Shown piece after piece: positions 41,125 to 49,328 of a DNA stretch of 64,000 nucleotides. This DNA comes from Pseudoalteromonas marina. Its GTDB lineage: Bacteria > Pseudomonadota > Gammaproteobacteria > Enterobacterales > Alteromonadaceae. The notes under the pieces were generated by a model that worked only from the letters and a program-made list of their open reading frames with translations, made no database searches and was not told the origin of the DNA. The position numbers and the translations under genes were made by a program. Location of the stretch: assembly GCF_000238335.3 (NCBI RefSeq), contig NZ_AHCB03000012.1:496001-560000 (forward strand). The letters are read 5' to 3'. Position 1 is the stretch's first letter, and each line of letters starts with the position of its first letter.

Positions 41125-41934
41125 GTGCTAAATTCAGAATCGATAAAAGCGAGAAACAATGTAAAGGTAATTGGTAGCGGCTCTAAAACATTGCTATTTG
41201 GACATGGATTTGGATGTGACCAAAACATGTGGCGTTTTTTAACTCCTTATTTAGAAAAGCAGTTTAAAATTGTACTGTTTGATTATGTGGGTTCAGGTAA
41301 TTCAGACATATCTCAATACAACAAACAACGATACAAAAAACTAGAAGGTTATGCCTTAGATGTAATAGAGGTGTGCACAGAGTTAAATATATCGGATGTC
41401 GTATTTGTTGGCCATTCGGTAAGTGGAATGATAGGCGCGCTTGCGGCAGTTGAAAGGCCCGATTTAATTAGTAAATTAATTATGGTGTGTCCTTCTCCTT
41501 GCTTCTTAAATTTCCCGCCAGATTACCAAGGCGGGTTCGACAAAGAAGACCTGCAAGAATTGTTAAGCTTAATGGATAAAAATTATATTGGTTGGGCTGA
41601 CTATTTAGCACCACTGGTTATAGGTAATACTAACTCAGCTGAGTTGATTGGCGAGCTTTCAGGTAGTTTTTGTTCAACTGATCCTGTCATAGCCAAAAAT
41701 TTTGCAGAGGCGACCTTTTTTTCTGACTATCGTTTTTTACTCACAAAAATTATACAACCTACACTCATTTTACAAAGCGAAGATGATGCACTCGCTGATA
41801 TTTCTGTTGGCCAGTACATTGAAAAGGAAATACAATCGAGTTCACTCATTGTTATAAGTGCACAAGGGCATTGCTTGCAAATGACTCACCCAGAGATTGT
41901 AAGTCAATCTATTATTGATTACGTAAAGCAATAA
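41125..41934 (+). CDS. RsbQ-like alpha/beta hydrolase, partner of the downstream PAS-GGDEF protein
   Basis: A 269-residue alpha/beta-hydrolase, the same length as Bacillus RsbQ, with clear similarity along its length: GFGCDQNMW, LFDYVGSGNSD, MVCPSPCFLN, NYIGWADYLAP and FCSTDPVIAKNFAEATFFSDYR. The catalytic triad is Ser98 (GHSVSG), Asp220 or Asp221 and His249. RsbQ supplies a ligand or signal to the PAS domain of the phosphatase RsbP in energy stress. Here a PAS-GGDEF gene starts 2 bases after the stop, so the pair probably feeds a hydrophobic-ligand signal into cyclic di-GMP. The GTG at 41125 is chosen because it reproduces the RsbQ N-terminus; a longer TTG frame starts at 41080. Confidence 0.85.
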   Translation: MLNSESIKARNNVKVIGSGSKTLLFGHGFGCDQNMWRFLTPYLEKQFKIVLFDYVGSGNSDISQYNKQRYKKLEGYALDVIEVCTELNISDVVFVGHSVSGMIGALAAVERPDLISKLIMVCPSPCFLNFPPDYQGGFDKEDLQELLSLMDKNYIGWADYLAPLVIGNTNSAELIGELSGSFCSTDPVIAKNFAEATFFSDYRFLLTKIIQPTLILQSEDDALADISVGQYIEKEIQSSSLIVISAQGHCLQMTHPEIVSQSIIDYVKQ

Positions 41935-41936
41935 GC

Positions 41937-42857
41937 GTGAAATCCATTAAAACAGAAAACAAAAAAGCATCTTACTCAGCTGACTGTTTTCTCAGTGGTG
42001 CCTTGATCACAGATTCTAAAAATACGATTATTTATGTAAATAGCTATTTTGAGGAGCATCTTTATTGGAAAAGTGATGAACTAGTGGGTCAAAATATAAA
42101 TAAAATTTTGACCAAATCATCAAGAATATTTTTTCAAAGTTATCTTATTCCTACCTTGCTTCACGAAAAAACATCCGAAGAAATGCAGCTAATTATTTTT
42201 AATGGACAAGGGATAAAAACCCCCATGACCATTAATGCTCAAATAAATGAAGAGGGGACGGTGTTTTGGAGCCTATTCAATTCATCAAAGCAGGATCAAC
42301 TTTATGATGAGCTAATAAAAACACGAGAAAAACTAGAAGAGCAGGCTGAAGAGTTAAAGTCATTAGCTTCTACTGACGAGCTAACTAATTTGTTAAACAG
42401 AAGAGAAATGAATTACCGCAGTACATTACTGTTAGAACAATCGTTAAGATCAAAGCAGTCTGTAGCCTTGCTTGTTATAGATATAGATAATTTTAAATTA
42501 ATTAATGATACTTTTGGCCACTTAGAAGGCGATCGTGTTTTAAAAGAGCTTGGGCAAGCACTAAAAAGTTTTGGACGACAAACCGATTTAATTTCCCGCT
42601 ATGGTGGTGAAGAATTTTTAATCATGCTACCAGACACAGATAAAAAAGGCGCCTTACTATTTTGTAATAGATTGCATGCCATTATTGCGGACATATTAGT
42701 CGATAATAAGCCTGTGACTGTGAGTATAGGTATGACCATAAGTAATACAATAAACACATTTATAGATTTATTTACACAAGCAGACAACGCTGTTTACCAA
42801 GCAAAATCGCTTGGTAAAAATAGAACTCAGCTGTTTGGGGACGATAACACTATTTAA
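41937..42857 (+). CDS. PAS-domain diguanylate cyclase
   Basis: A 306-residue soluble protein: an N-terminal PAS domain (about 12-115, ALITDSKNTIIYVNSYFEE), a coiled-coil linker (about 118-145, YDELIKTREKLEEQAEELKSL) and a GGDEF domain (about 147-300) with STDELTNLLNRREM, IDIDNFKLINDTFGHLEGD and the active-site motif GGEEF. It probably produces cyclic di-GMP under control of a ligand sensed by PAS. The architecture is that of RsbP with the phosphatase replaced by GGDEF. It starts at a GTG only 2 bases after the RsbQ-like hydrolase gene, so the two are translationally coupled. Confidence 0.88.
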   Translation: MKSIKTENKKASYSADCFLSGALITDSKNTIIYVNSYFEEHLYWKSDELVGQNINKILTKSSRIFFQSYLIPTLLHEKTSEEMQLIIFNGQGIKTPMTINAQINEEGTVFWSLFNSSKQDQLYDELIKTREKLEEQAEELKSLASTDELTNLLNRREMNYRSTLLLEQSLRSKQSVALLVIDIDNFKLINDTFGHLEGDRVLKELGQALKSFGRQTDLISRYGGEEFLIMLPDTDKKGALLFCNRLHAIIADILVDNKPVTVSIGMTISNTINTFIDLFTQADNAVYQAKSLGKNRTQLFGDDNTI

Positions 42858-43891
42858 TGATTAGTATCGTTGTTGCATGTATTGTTGAGGAGTGAATTGC
42901 TGGGTTGCCAAATTCTATCCCATATTTTATCCATATCATTGAAGCTTGGACGTTGACTTATTTTGTCAAAATTACTGGCTGTGACTCCCTCTGAATTTAT
43001 TTCACCTACTTGAAAATTAAACACATACTGACATTCCATTCCCATGCGCAAGTCTGACAAAATCACTTTGTTTTGCTGCTCTCTTACTGAATAGAACCCT
43101 TTTGTAAACCATTGCAAGCGTTTTACACCCCATTCATTTTTAATGTTATTTAATAGCGAGGGATTTGTAGGATATGCACTAAGTGTTACCTCGTCGGGTT
43201 CATCAAATACAGAGGCATAGCCTTCATAGTAATGATCGTCAGACATAACAACGACTCGCCAAAGCAAGGTAGTAAGTGGGGCTGGTGTGCTTATATACTT
43301 CTCATACGTAATGTTTTTGTTGTTTAGCGCCGTTTTTACTTTGTCATCAATCATGACTTTCAATGCAAAAGACGTACATAAATAAAGTGAGCTTAATCCA
43401 AGCGCAATACTATTAATTTTGTAGGCGGTGTTTGATGATACTTTAGGAAGTAACGTACACACGACTCCAAGCAATAATGGAAGTGTATAAAGGGGATCAA
43501 TTATAAACATATTTGATAACGCAAAAGGGTGCTCAGTAAACGGCCACATTAATTGGGTGCCATATACGGTAAAACTATCTAGCAATGCGTGGGTTGATAA
43601 GCACAAAAACACTAACCAAAACCATCTCACTTTGTAAGTTTGCATGCCAGAGTGTAATTTTAATATAAGCCACACGATAAATGGGCTTATTAATAAATGG
43701 ATAAAGAAGGAATGGCTAAAACCGCGATGATAAGTAAATGACTCTACAGGGCCGCCATAAGGTAAAAAAACATCTAAGTCGGGCAAGGTGCCAAGCGCTG
43801 CACCCCAAAATACCGCTTTACGACCAATTTTATTGCCTAGCACGGCGTAGCCTACAGCACTACCCAAAGCAACCTGTGTTAACGAGTCCAT
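42854..43891 (-). CDS. YdjM-type membrane-bound metal-dependent hydrolase (DUF457)
   Basis: A 345-residue inner-membrane protein of the DUF457/YdjM family. The N-terminal part has the conserved start MDSLTQVALGSAVGYA, LGTLPDLDVF and the putative metal ligands in YHRGFSHSFF, then STHALLDSFTVYGTQLMWPF, in about five membrane helices. The C-terminal part is a soluble domain of about 150 residues. Family members are called metal-dependent hydrolases, but the substrate is unknown. It is convergent with the PAS-GGDEF gene, overlapping it by 4 bases at the 3' ends. Confidence 0.85.
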   Translation of the reverse strand: MDSLTQVALGSAVGYAVLGNKIGRKAVFWGAALGTLPDLDVFLPYGGPVESFTYHRGFSHSFFIHLLISPFIVWLILKLHSGMQTYKVRWFWLVFLCLSTHALLDSFTVYGTQLMWPFTEHPFALSNMFIIDPLYTLPLLLGVVCTLLPKVSSNTAYKINSIALGLSSLYLCTSFALKVMIDDKVKTALNNKNITYEKYISTPAPLTTLLWRVVVMSDDHYYEGYASVFDEPDEVTLSAYPTNPSLLNNIKNEWGVKRLQWFTKGFYSVREQQNKVILSDLRMGMECQYVFNFQVGEINSEGVTASNFDKISQRPSFNDMDKIWDRIWQPSNSLLNNTCNNDTNH

Positions 43892-43949
43892 ATCAATCCT
43901 TTATTAATTATAAGTCTGTTTATACTGATTAAAAGCGTAAAAAGGCCAC

Positions 43950-44837
43950 TCATAATGCAAGCTTTGGTTTTATAAAATCTAAAAATGCAACAATGCGAGA
44001 CGACACCGCACTGTTTTTGTAATAAACGGCTTGTATATCTTCTCGGTGGTTTGGTGTTTTAATACTATTTGGTAAAACATTGACTAACCTACCAGCTTTT
44101 AAATCGTTTCCAATCATAAAATGCGAGAGTAAAGCAATGCCTTGGTTTGCTATACATAGTTGTCTAATTGTTTCGCCGCTGCTTGCTGTGATTTCAAACG
44201 AAAGCTTTGAGGGTATGTTAAGAGGCCAGTTATTGAGCGCGGGTGAGTCGGTAAAGCCGATAAGTTTATGTTGGCCCAAATCGCTTGCTTGAGTAAGTTC
44301 AGGTGCGTTTTTCAAATACTCAGGGCTTGCGACCAAATGCAATTTACTGGCCCCCAACTTTTTTGCATACAGGTTTGAATCTTTTAAATCACCAATACGT
44401 ATGGCTAGGTCAGTTTTATGCTCTAGTAAATCAATAATGCTGTCGTGAGAGGTAATATCAAGCGTAATGTGGGGGTACTGCATATTAAACTCAGCAATCA
44501 AAGGTACCAATTGATGCAGTACAAAAGGGCTTGCTGCATCAATACGTAACTTTCCACTGGGCGACTGTTTTAACAGTTTGATTGCCTCTTCGCCGGTTTG
44601 TAAGGTGTTTAAGCCATCACGAGCATATTTAATAAAGGTATGGCCCTCTTCGGTTAGCTCTAATCGGCGAGTGGTTCTGTTTAGTAACGTACATTGTAGC
44701 GTATTTTCAAGACGAGACACGGCACGCGACACTTTTGCTACTTGCTGATTAAGCAAATTCGCGGCTGCTGAAAAACTCCCGCTATCTACTACCGTTAAAA
44801 ACATTTCTAAGTCTTCGGTTTTTGCATGCTGAGCCAT
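43950..44837 (-). CDS. LysR-type transcriptional regulator divergent from an MFS transporter
   Basis: A 295-residue LysR regulator: N-terminal winged helix (FSAAANLLNQQVAKVSRAVSRLENTLQ), then the effector domain with GKLRIDAASPFVLHQLVPLIAEF. It lies back to back with the MFS transporter gene; the 114-base gap contains a 23-bp dyad. By position it should control the transporter and perhaps the aldo-keto reductase and monooxygenase downstream. The effector is unknown. Confidence 0.87.
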   Translation of the reverse strand: MAQHAKTEDLEMFLTVVDSGSFSAAANLLNQQVAKVSRAVSRLENTLQCTLLNRTTRRLELTEEGHTFIKYARDGLNTLQTGEEAIKLLKQSPSGKLRIDAASPFVLHQLVPLIAEFNMQYPHITLDITSHDSIIDLLEHKTDLAIRIGDLKDSNLYAKKLGASKLHLVASPEYLKNAPELTQASDLGQHKLIGFTDSPALNNWPLNIPSKLSFEITASSGETIRQLCIANQGIALLSHFMIGNDLKAGRLVNVLPNSIKTPNHREDIQAVYYKNSAVSSRIVAFLDFIKPKLAL

Positions 44838-44850
44838 ATTTTAGCACCTT

Positions 44851-44873
44851 ACTTTTGCATTTATTACAAAAGT
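44851..44873. promoter_or_regulatory. dyad, candidate LysR operator
   Basis: ACTTTTG, 9 spacer bases, CAAAAGT: a 7-bp perfect inverted repeat in the gap between divergent lysR and MFS genes. Confidence 0.45.
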
Positions 44874-44951
44874 ATTTTGTCACTAATGCTATTTTTTGCA
44901 AACACATTTTTAGTCAAACTGTAAGTCTTAACTAATAATGAGGATTTAATT

Positions 44952-46124
44952 ATGCCATTGGCTTTGTGGGCGCTCACCTTAAGCGCATTTGCAATAGGAA
45001 CAACCGAGTTTGTAATAGTGGGATTAGTGCCTACTATTGCAAACGATTTAGGCGTAAGCCTACCTTCAGCGGGTTTGCTAGTGAGTTTATATGCGGTAGG
45101 TGTGGCTATTGGTGCACCTGTACTTACTGCACTCACCGGGAAATGGAATCGTAAAATTGTACTTATAAGCTTAATGGGCTTATTTGTGCTGGGGAACTTA
45201 TTAGCATGGCAAGCGCCAAGTTATGAAACATTAATACTTGCGCGTATTTTAACAGGCTTAGCCCATGGGGTGTTTTTCTCAATTGGTTCTATGATTGCCA
45301 CAAGCTTAGTAAGCAAAGATAAAGAGGCCAGCGCTATTGCAATTATGTTTACGGGACTCACGGTTGCGCTTGTAACAGGAGTGCCATTAGGAACGTGGAT
45401 TGGTCAGCATTTTGGCTGGCGTGCAACATTTTTAGTGGTATCAGTGTTGGGCTTAATAGCTTTGGTAGGAAGTGCTATTTTGGTACCCAAAAACTTGAAG
45501 CAGTCTATCCCTGCAACCTTTAAAGAACAGCTTCAGGTTATTGTTAAACCGCGCTTATTACTCGTATATTTAATGACTATTTTAGGCTATGGCGGCACGT
45601 TTACAGCATTTACTTATTTAGCGCCGATTCTAGAGCAGGAAACTGGCTTTGCACCCTCAGCTATTGGTTTAATTATGCTGGTTTATGGTGCATCTGTAGC
45701 GGTAGGCAATATTTGGGGTGGAAAACTTGCGGATAAACGCGGCCCAATAAGTGCACTCAGTATTATATTTAGTGCTCTTAGCATTATTTTATTGGCACTT
45801 ACATTTACTATGGATAATAAAGTAGCTGCCGTACTTACAATTTTAGTTTGGGGCGCCTTTGCGTTTGGTAACGTGCCAGGCTTACAGCTTTACGTTGTAA
45901 AACAAGCACAAAAACATACACCTAATGCTGTGGATGTTGCATCTGGATTAAATATAGCCGCTTTTAATATTGGTATTGCACTTGGCTCAATCATTGGTGG
46001 AAGCGTAGTGGAAAGTATGACTCTGCGAGACACAGCATGGATAGGCGCCGTTATTTCTGCATTAGCACTTATAGCGACTCGTTACAGTGGCTTGCTCGAT
46101 AAGCGTGAAATTCAGCGAGCATAA
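44952..46124 (+). CDS. MFS transporter, DHA1 family (YdhP/AraJ-like)
   Basis: A 390-residue, 12-helix major-facilitator transporter. The start ALWALTLSAFAIGTTEFVIVGL and SAGLLVSLYAVGVAIGAPVLTALTGKWNRK (motif A region) are typical of the DHA1 sugar- and drug-efflux branch that includes E. coli YdhP and AraJ. It probably exports small organic compounds by proton antiport; the substrate is unknown. It follows a divergent LysR regulator and is separated from the aldo-keto reductase by a terminator. Confidence 0.9.
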   Translation: MPLALWALTLSAFAIGTTEFVIVGLVPTIANDLGVSLPSAGLLVSLYAVGVAIGAPVLTALTGKWNRKIVLISLMGLFVLGNLLAWQAPSYETLILARILTGLAHGVFFSIGSMIATSLVSKDKEASAIAIMFTGLTVALVTGVPLGTWIGQHFGWRATFLVVSVLGLIALVGSAILVPKNLKQSIPATFKEQLQVIVKPRLLLVYLMTILGYGGTFTAFTYLAPILEQETGFAPSAIGLIMLVYGASVAVGNIWGGKLADKRGPISALSIIFSALSIILLALTFTMDNKVAAVLTILVWGAFAFGNVPGLQLYVVKQAQKHTPNAVDVASGLNIAAFNIGIALGSIIGGSVVESMTLRDTAWIGAVISALALIATRYSGLLDKREIQRA

Positions 46125-46166
46125 AGTGTAAACTTTGTATCATTAAACCCTTGAAACGCATTTTTA

Positions 46167-46197
46167 TAACCTCATAGCTACTGTGAGGTTATTTTTT
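46167..46197 (+). terminator. rho-independent terminator after the MFS gene
   Basis: Stem AACCTCA / TGAGGTT followed by a T-rich run (TATTTTTT). Confidence 0.85.
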
Positions 46198-46269
46198 GAG
46201 AAAGTAAAAGGTGTATTTTTTAACGCTATTCAATAGCTGTATTTTAAACCAACGTATAAGGATAGATTC

Positions 46270-47085
46270 ATGACACAACGTGTAATTGAAATGCCGGATT
46301 TAGGTGTTGGAACATTTCGTTTAGAAGGCGATACTGCATATAACTCGGTAAAAATGGCATTAGATGTCGGGTTTCGCCATATAGACACAGCGCAAATTTA
46401 TGGTAACGAAGAGCAAGTAGGCCAAGCCATTAAAGACAGCAACATTCCTCGCAGCGAAATATTTTTAACGACCAAAGTGTGGAATAACAAACTTAATAAA
46501 ACTGATTTTATTGCAAGCGTAGAAAAGTCTTTAGAAAAGCTGCAAGTAGACTCTGTTGATTTATTGCTTATTCATTGGCCTGCGCCATCAAACGATGAGC
46601 CCATGAGTGAGTACCTAACTGAGCTTTTAAAAGCTAAGCAGCTTGGTTTAACAAAACATATTGGCGTGTCTAATTTCACTATTGCAAACTTAAACGAAGC
46701 AATGCAAACGCTAGACTCACGTGAAATATTTACTAACCAAATTGAGGTACATCCGTACTTAACCAATACAAAATTACGTGCGTTTTGCGCTCAGCACGGT
46801 ATACACGTAACGGCTTATATGCCGTTTGTGGTCGGTAAAGTACTAAAAGATGAAACGATTCTTGATATAGCGAATAAGCATAACGCTTCACCTGCGCAGA
46901 TTGTAATTGCTTGGGAAAACGCAAATGATATGACTACTATTCCATCGTCAACCAAGCGTAAAAACTTGGAAGATAACTTTAACGACCATGTTAAGTTAGA
47001 CGATGAAGACATTGCCCGTATTGATGCACTTGATTGTGGCGACCGCCAAGCAACGCCTGATTTTGCGCCGCAGTGGGATCAGTAA
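46270..47085 (+). CDS. dkgB: aldo/keto reductase, 2,5-diketo-D-gluconate reductase B-like
   Basis: A 271-residue NADPH-dependent aldo/keto reductase, close in length and sequence pattern to DkgB (YafB). The barrel shows GFRHIDTAQIYGNEEQVGQAI (catalytic Asp and Tyr), TTKVWNN (catalytic Lys), LLLIHWPAP (His) and IPSSTKRKNLEDNF for cofactor binding. These enzymes reduce 2,5-diketogluconate, methylglyoxal and other carbonyls. A GGAT motif upstream is a weak ribosome-binding site. It is followed 63 bases later by an antibiotic-biosynthesis-type monooxygenase. The symbol reflects similarity, not proof of substrate. Confidence 0.85.
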   Translation: MTQRVIEMPDLGVGTFRLEGDTAYNSVKMALDVGFRHIDTAQIYGNEEQVGQAIKDSNIPRSEIFLTTKVWNNKLNKTDFIASVEKSLEKLQVDSVDLLLIHWPAPSNDEPMSEYLTELLKAKQLGLTKHIGVSNFTIANLNEAMQTLDSREIFTNQIEVHPYLTNTKLRAFCAQHGIHVTAYMPFVVGKVLKDETILDIANKHNASPAQIVIAWENANDMTTIPSSTKRKNLEDNFNDHVKLDDEDIARIDALDCGDRQATPDFAPQWDQ

Positions 47086-47148
47086 TAAAATACGCAACAC
47101 GATATTAGGTGTAGCAAAGCTGCACCCTTATTTTTAAAAGGACTCCGT

Positions 47149-47436
47149 ATGTTAACGGTAATTGCCACAATCGCGAGCAAAAATATTGACGCAGAGGTTG
47201 TATTAACCGCGCTCGAAAATCTACAAAAGTACTCACGCCAAGAAGTAGGCTGTCTACGTTATGAGCTATCGGTAAAAAGTGATGCGCAGCAAACGACTTA
47301 TTTGGTGACTGAGCAGTGGGCATCAGATGAGCATTTTGAATCGCACAAAAACGAGCCACATTTTAAAGCTTTTGGAACACAAGTTACCGGGCTTCTAACA
47401 AGCAGTAATATTGACGTTTACAACACCATTGGCTAG
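47149..47436 (+). CDS. antibiotic biosynthesis monooxygenase (ABM) domain protein
   Basis: A 95-residue single ABM domain (dimeric ferredoxin-like fold), with the pattern LTVIATIASKNID at the start, QEVGCLRYELSV in the middle and EQWASDEHFESHKNEPHFKAF towards the end. Proteins such as YgiN oxidise quinols without a cofactor. It may deal with a quinone or other reactive product together with the aldo/keto reductase before it. A strong AAAGGA precedes the ATG. Confidence 0.85.
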   Translation: MLTVIATIASKNIDAEVVLTALENLQKYSRQEVGCLRYELSVKSDAQQTTYLVTEQWASDEHFESHKNEPHFKAFGTQVTGLLTSSNIDVYNTIG

Positions 47437-47533
47437 TAAAAATAGTAGTAAAATACAGTGGCGACGTAAACTACATCGCCATTTGCGTTACTCTGTATTT
47501 TAAACCCCAAGCTTGTATAAATCTCAGCCGTAT

Positions 47534-48187
47534 TTATTTAATCGATAAATCGTACTTTAAAATAAGTGCGTCTATGTAACGGGCACGCAATGTGTGTTGT
47601 TTTTCGTGATCAGCCCCGTGCCCTAATGCTTTATTAAGCAGTTTCATCGCGGGGTGAAGTTGCGTACGCTCTTGTTGGTTTAAACTTCCTTTAGTGCGCA
47701 ATTCAGTAATATCGTCTACCAGCAAGCGGCCTATATCCACACATACTATTTCGTCAATTAACCCGTTTTGTGTCAGTACACCGTATTTGCTGCATAAAAA
47801 CTGTTGCCACACTTGCTGTAAATGCTCGTCTATTTCGCAGCCAAATAATTCTTCATTAAAATTAAAGCCTTGCTGAGCAAGTTTACTCAGGCTTGCTGTG
47901 TACTGCTGCGCAAAGTAATTAAAGGCATTGCTTGAGGATTCAATTTTTTGTTTTATTAGCCCTTGCCCCCAATTTACACAACCTCGCGGGTAATAATCAT
48001 CGTACTCTTCACATTCATACAAACCAGAATACGAGCTGCAACTTAACTTGCTTTTTATACAATAACTTGGTTTAGGAAAAATACTTTGCTGCTGCCATGT
48101 ATCTAGTTGCTCGGCGTCAATATTTAAAGCATGGCAAAGCTCATCGGTAGTATAAAAATGAGTGGCTAAGTAGTCAGATAAACGCAT
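47534..48187 (-). CDS. DUF6058-family protein
   Basis: A 217-residue cytoplasmic protein with a helix-turn-helix-like N-terminal part (LATHFYTTDELCHALNIDAEQLDTW) and several cysteines in SKLSCSSYSGLYECEEYDD. I associate the pattern PRGCVNWGQ with DUF6058, described in annotations as linked to natural-product biosynthesis, but the evidence for that role is thin. I chose the ATG at 48187 because the extra 27 residues of the longer frame have no family-like features. It is divergent from the dapA-like gene. Confidence 0.65.
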   Translation of the reverse strand: MRLSDYLATHFYTTDELCHALNIDAEQLDTWQQQSIFPKPSYCIKSKLSCSSYSGLYECEEYDDYYPRGCVNWGQGLIKQKIESSSNAFNYFAQQYTASLSKLAQQGFNFNEELFGCEIDEHLQQVWQQFLCSKYGVLTQNGLIDEIVCVDIGRLLVDDITELRTKGSLNQQERTQLHPAMKLLNKALGHGADHEKQHTLRARYIDALILKYDLSIK

Positions 48188-48359
48188 AAAGGCTCGCTTA
48201 AAGTTAAAAACACAAACACTGTTTAAATGTACAGTATTTGTATTTTGTATTATCAAACTAAATAACACAAGCCATTTTACGTTTATTATTAGCTTAGACC
48301 TGCAAAAATGCGTGTAAGTATGTTACAAATAGCGCAAGTTTTATAAATAATGAATTTTT

Positions 48360-49277
48360 ATGCGCACCCTAGAACAAATTAAACAAGCAAGCTTAATTAC
48401 TGCTATTAAAACCCCGTATTTAGCTAATGGTGAAATAGATTTAGTCAAGTATGATGAACTCGTCGAAATACAAATTGCCGCGGGTGTAGATGGCATTGTG
48501 GTTGGTGGTACAACCGGCGAAGGTCAGTTAATGAACTGGGAAGAGCATTTAATGCTTATTGCGCACAGTGCAAACAAGTATGGCAATCAGTTACTAATTG
48601 TTGGTAATACAGGCAGTAATAATACACGCGAGGCAATAAAAGCCACTAAATATGGCTTTGCAAGTGGAATGCATGCAGCGCTGCAAATTAATCCATATTA
48701 TGGCCGTACGTCTATTGCGGGTGTAAAAGAGCACTTTAAACGCGTGCTCGATATAGGCCCTGCGTTTATTTACAACGTAGCAGGGCGCACAGGGCAAGAT
48801 TTAACACCTGATATTATTGAGCCATTAGCAAAACACCCTAACTTAATTGGTGTAAAAGAATGCGGTGGTAACGAGCGAATTGCACATTACGAGCAGCAAG
48901 GTATTGCGTGCTGGTCTGGTAACGATGACGAAGCGCACGACGCACGCCATGTACACAAAGCCCACGGTGTTATATCGGTGACATCTAATCTTATTCCTAG
49001 GTTGTTTCGCCAGCTAATGGATACTAAAAATGATGCGTTAAATAGCTCTTTACAACCTTTAATGAACTGGTTGTTTTGCGAGCCAAACCCGATTGCAATA
49101 AACACGGCATTGATGATGACGGGCGCGGTAAACCCCGTATTTAGATTGCCGTATTTGCCACTGAGCGATGAGCAACAACAAATAGGGTTGCCACTCATTA
49201 ATCAGTTAAATGAAGCCGATGTAGTAGGTGGCAAGGCGCGTTTACTTAACAGCGATGAAGTATTAACTCTTTCTTAA
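48360..49277 (+). CDS. dapA: dihydrodipicolinate synthase of the plant type
   Basis: A 305-residue DHDPS-family aldolase. The catalytic residues are present: Lys166 (Schiff base, GVKEC), Tyr138 (YNV) and the GGTTGEG loop (49-55) with NPYYG (111-115). Many segments match plant chloroplast DHDPS rather than the E. coli enzyme: VGGTTGEGQLM, WEEHLMLI, GNTGSNNTREAI, CWSGNDDE, GVISVTSNL and WLFCEPNPI. The usual YNVPGRT/YNVPSRT reads YNVAGRT. If active it condenses pyruvate with aspartate semialdehyde in lysine synthesis, but a standalone gene with this divergence may have another aldolase substrate. It has no operon partners. Confidence 0.8.
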   Translation: MRTLEQIKQASLITAIKTPYLANGEIDLVKYDELVEIQIAAGVDGIVVGGTTGEGQLMNWEEHLMLIAHSANKYGNQLLIVGNTGSNNTREAIKATKYGFASGMHAALQINPYYGRTSIAGVKEHFKRVLDIGPAFIYNVAGRTGQDLTPDIIEPLAKHPNLIGVKECGGNERIAHYEQQGIACWSGNDDEAHDARHVHKAHGVISVTSNLIPRLFRQLMDTKNDALNSSLQPLMNWLFCEPNPIAINTALMMTGAVNPVFRLPYLPLSDEQQQIGLPLINQLNEADVVGGKARLLNSDEVLTLS

Positions 49278-49288
49278 TTAAGATTTAA

Positions 49289-49323
49289 GCCAAAAGTGAA
49301 GCGTAAATGATTTCACTTTTGGC
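49289..49323. terminator. bidirectional terminator between dapA and the DUF4105 gene
   Basis: Perfect 12-bp inverted repeat GCCAAAAGTGAA / TTCACTTTTGGC in the short gap between two convergent genes. Confidence 0.85.
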
Positions 49324-49328
49324 CTATT

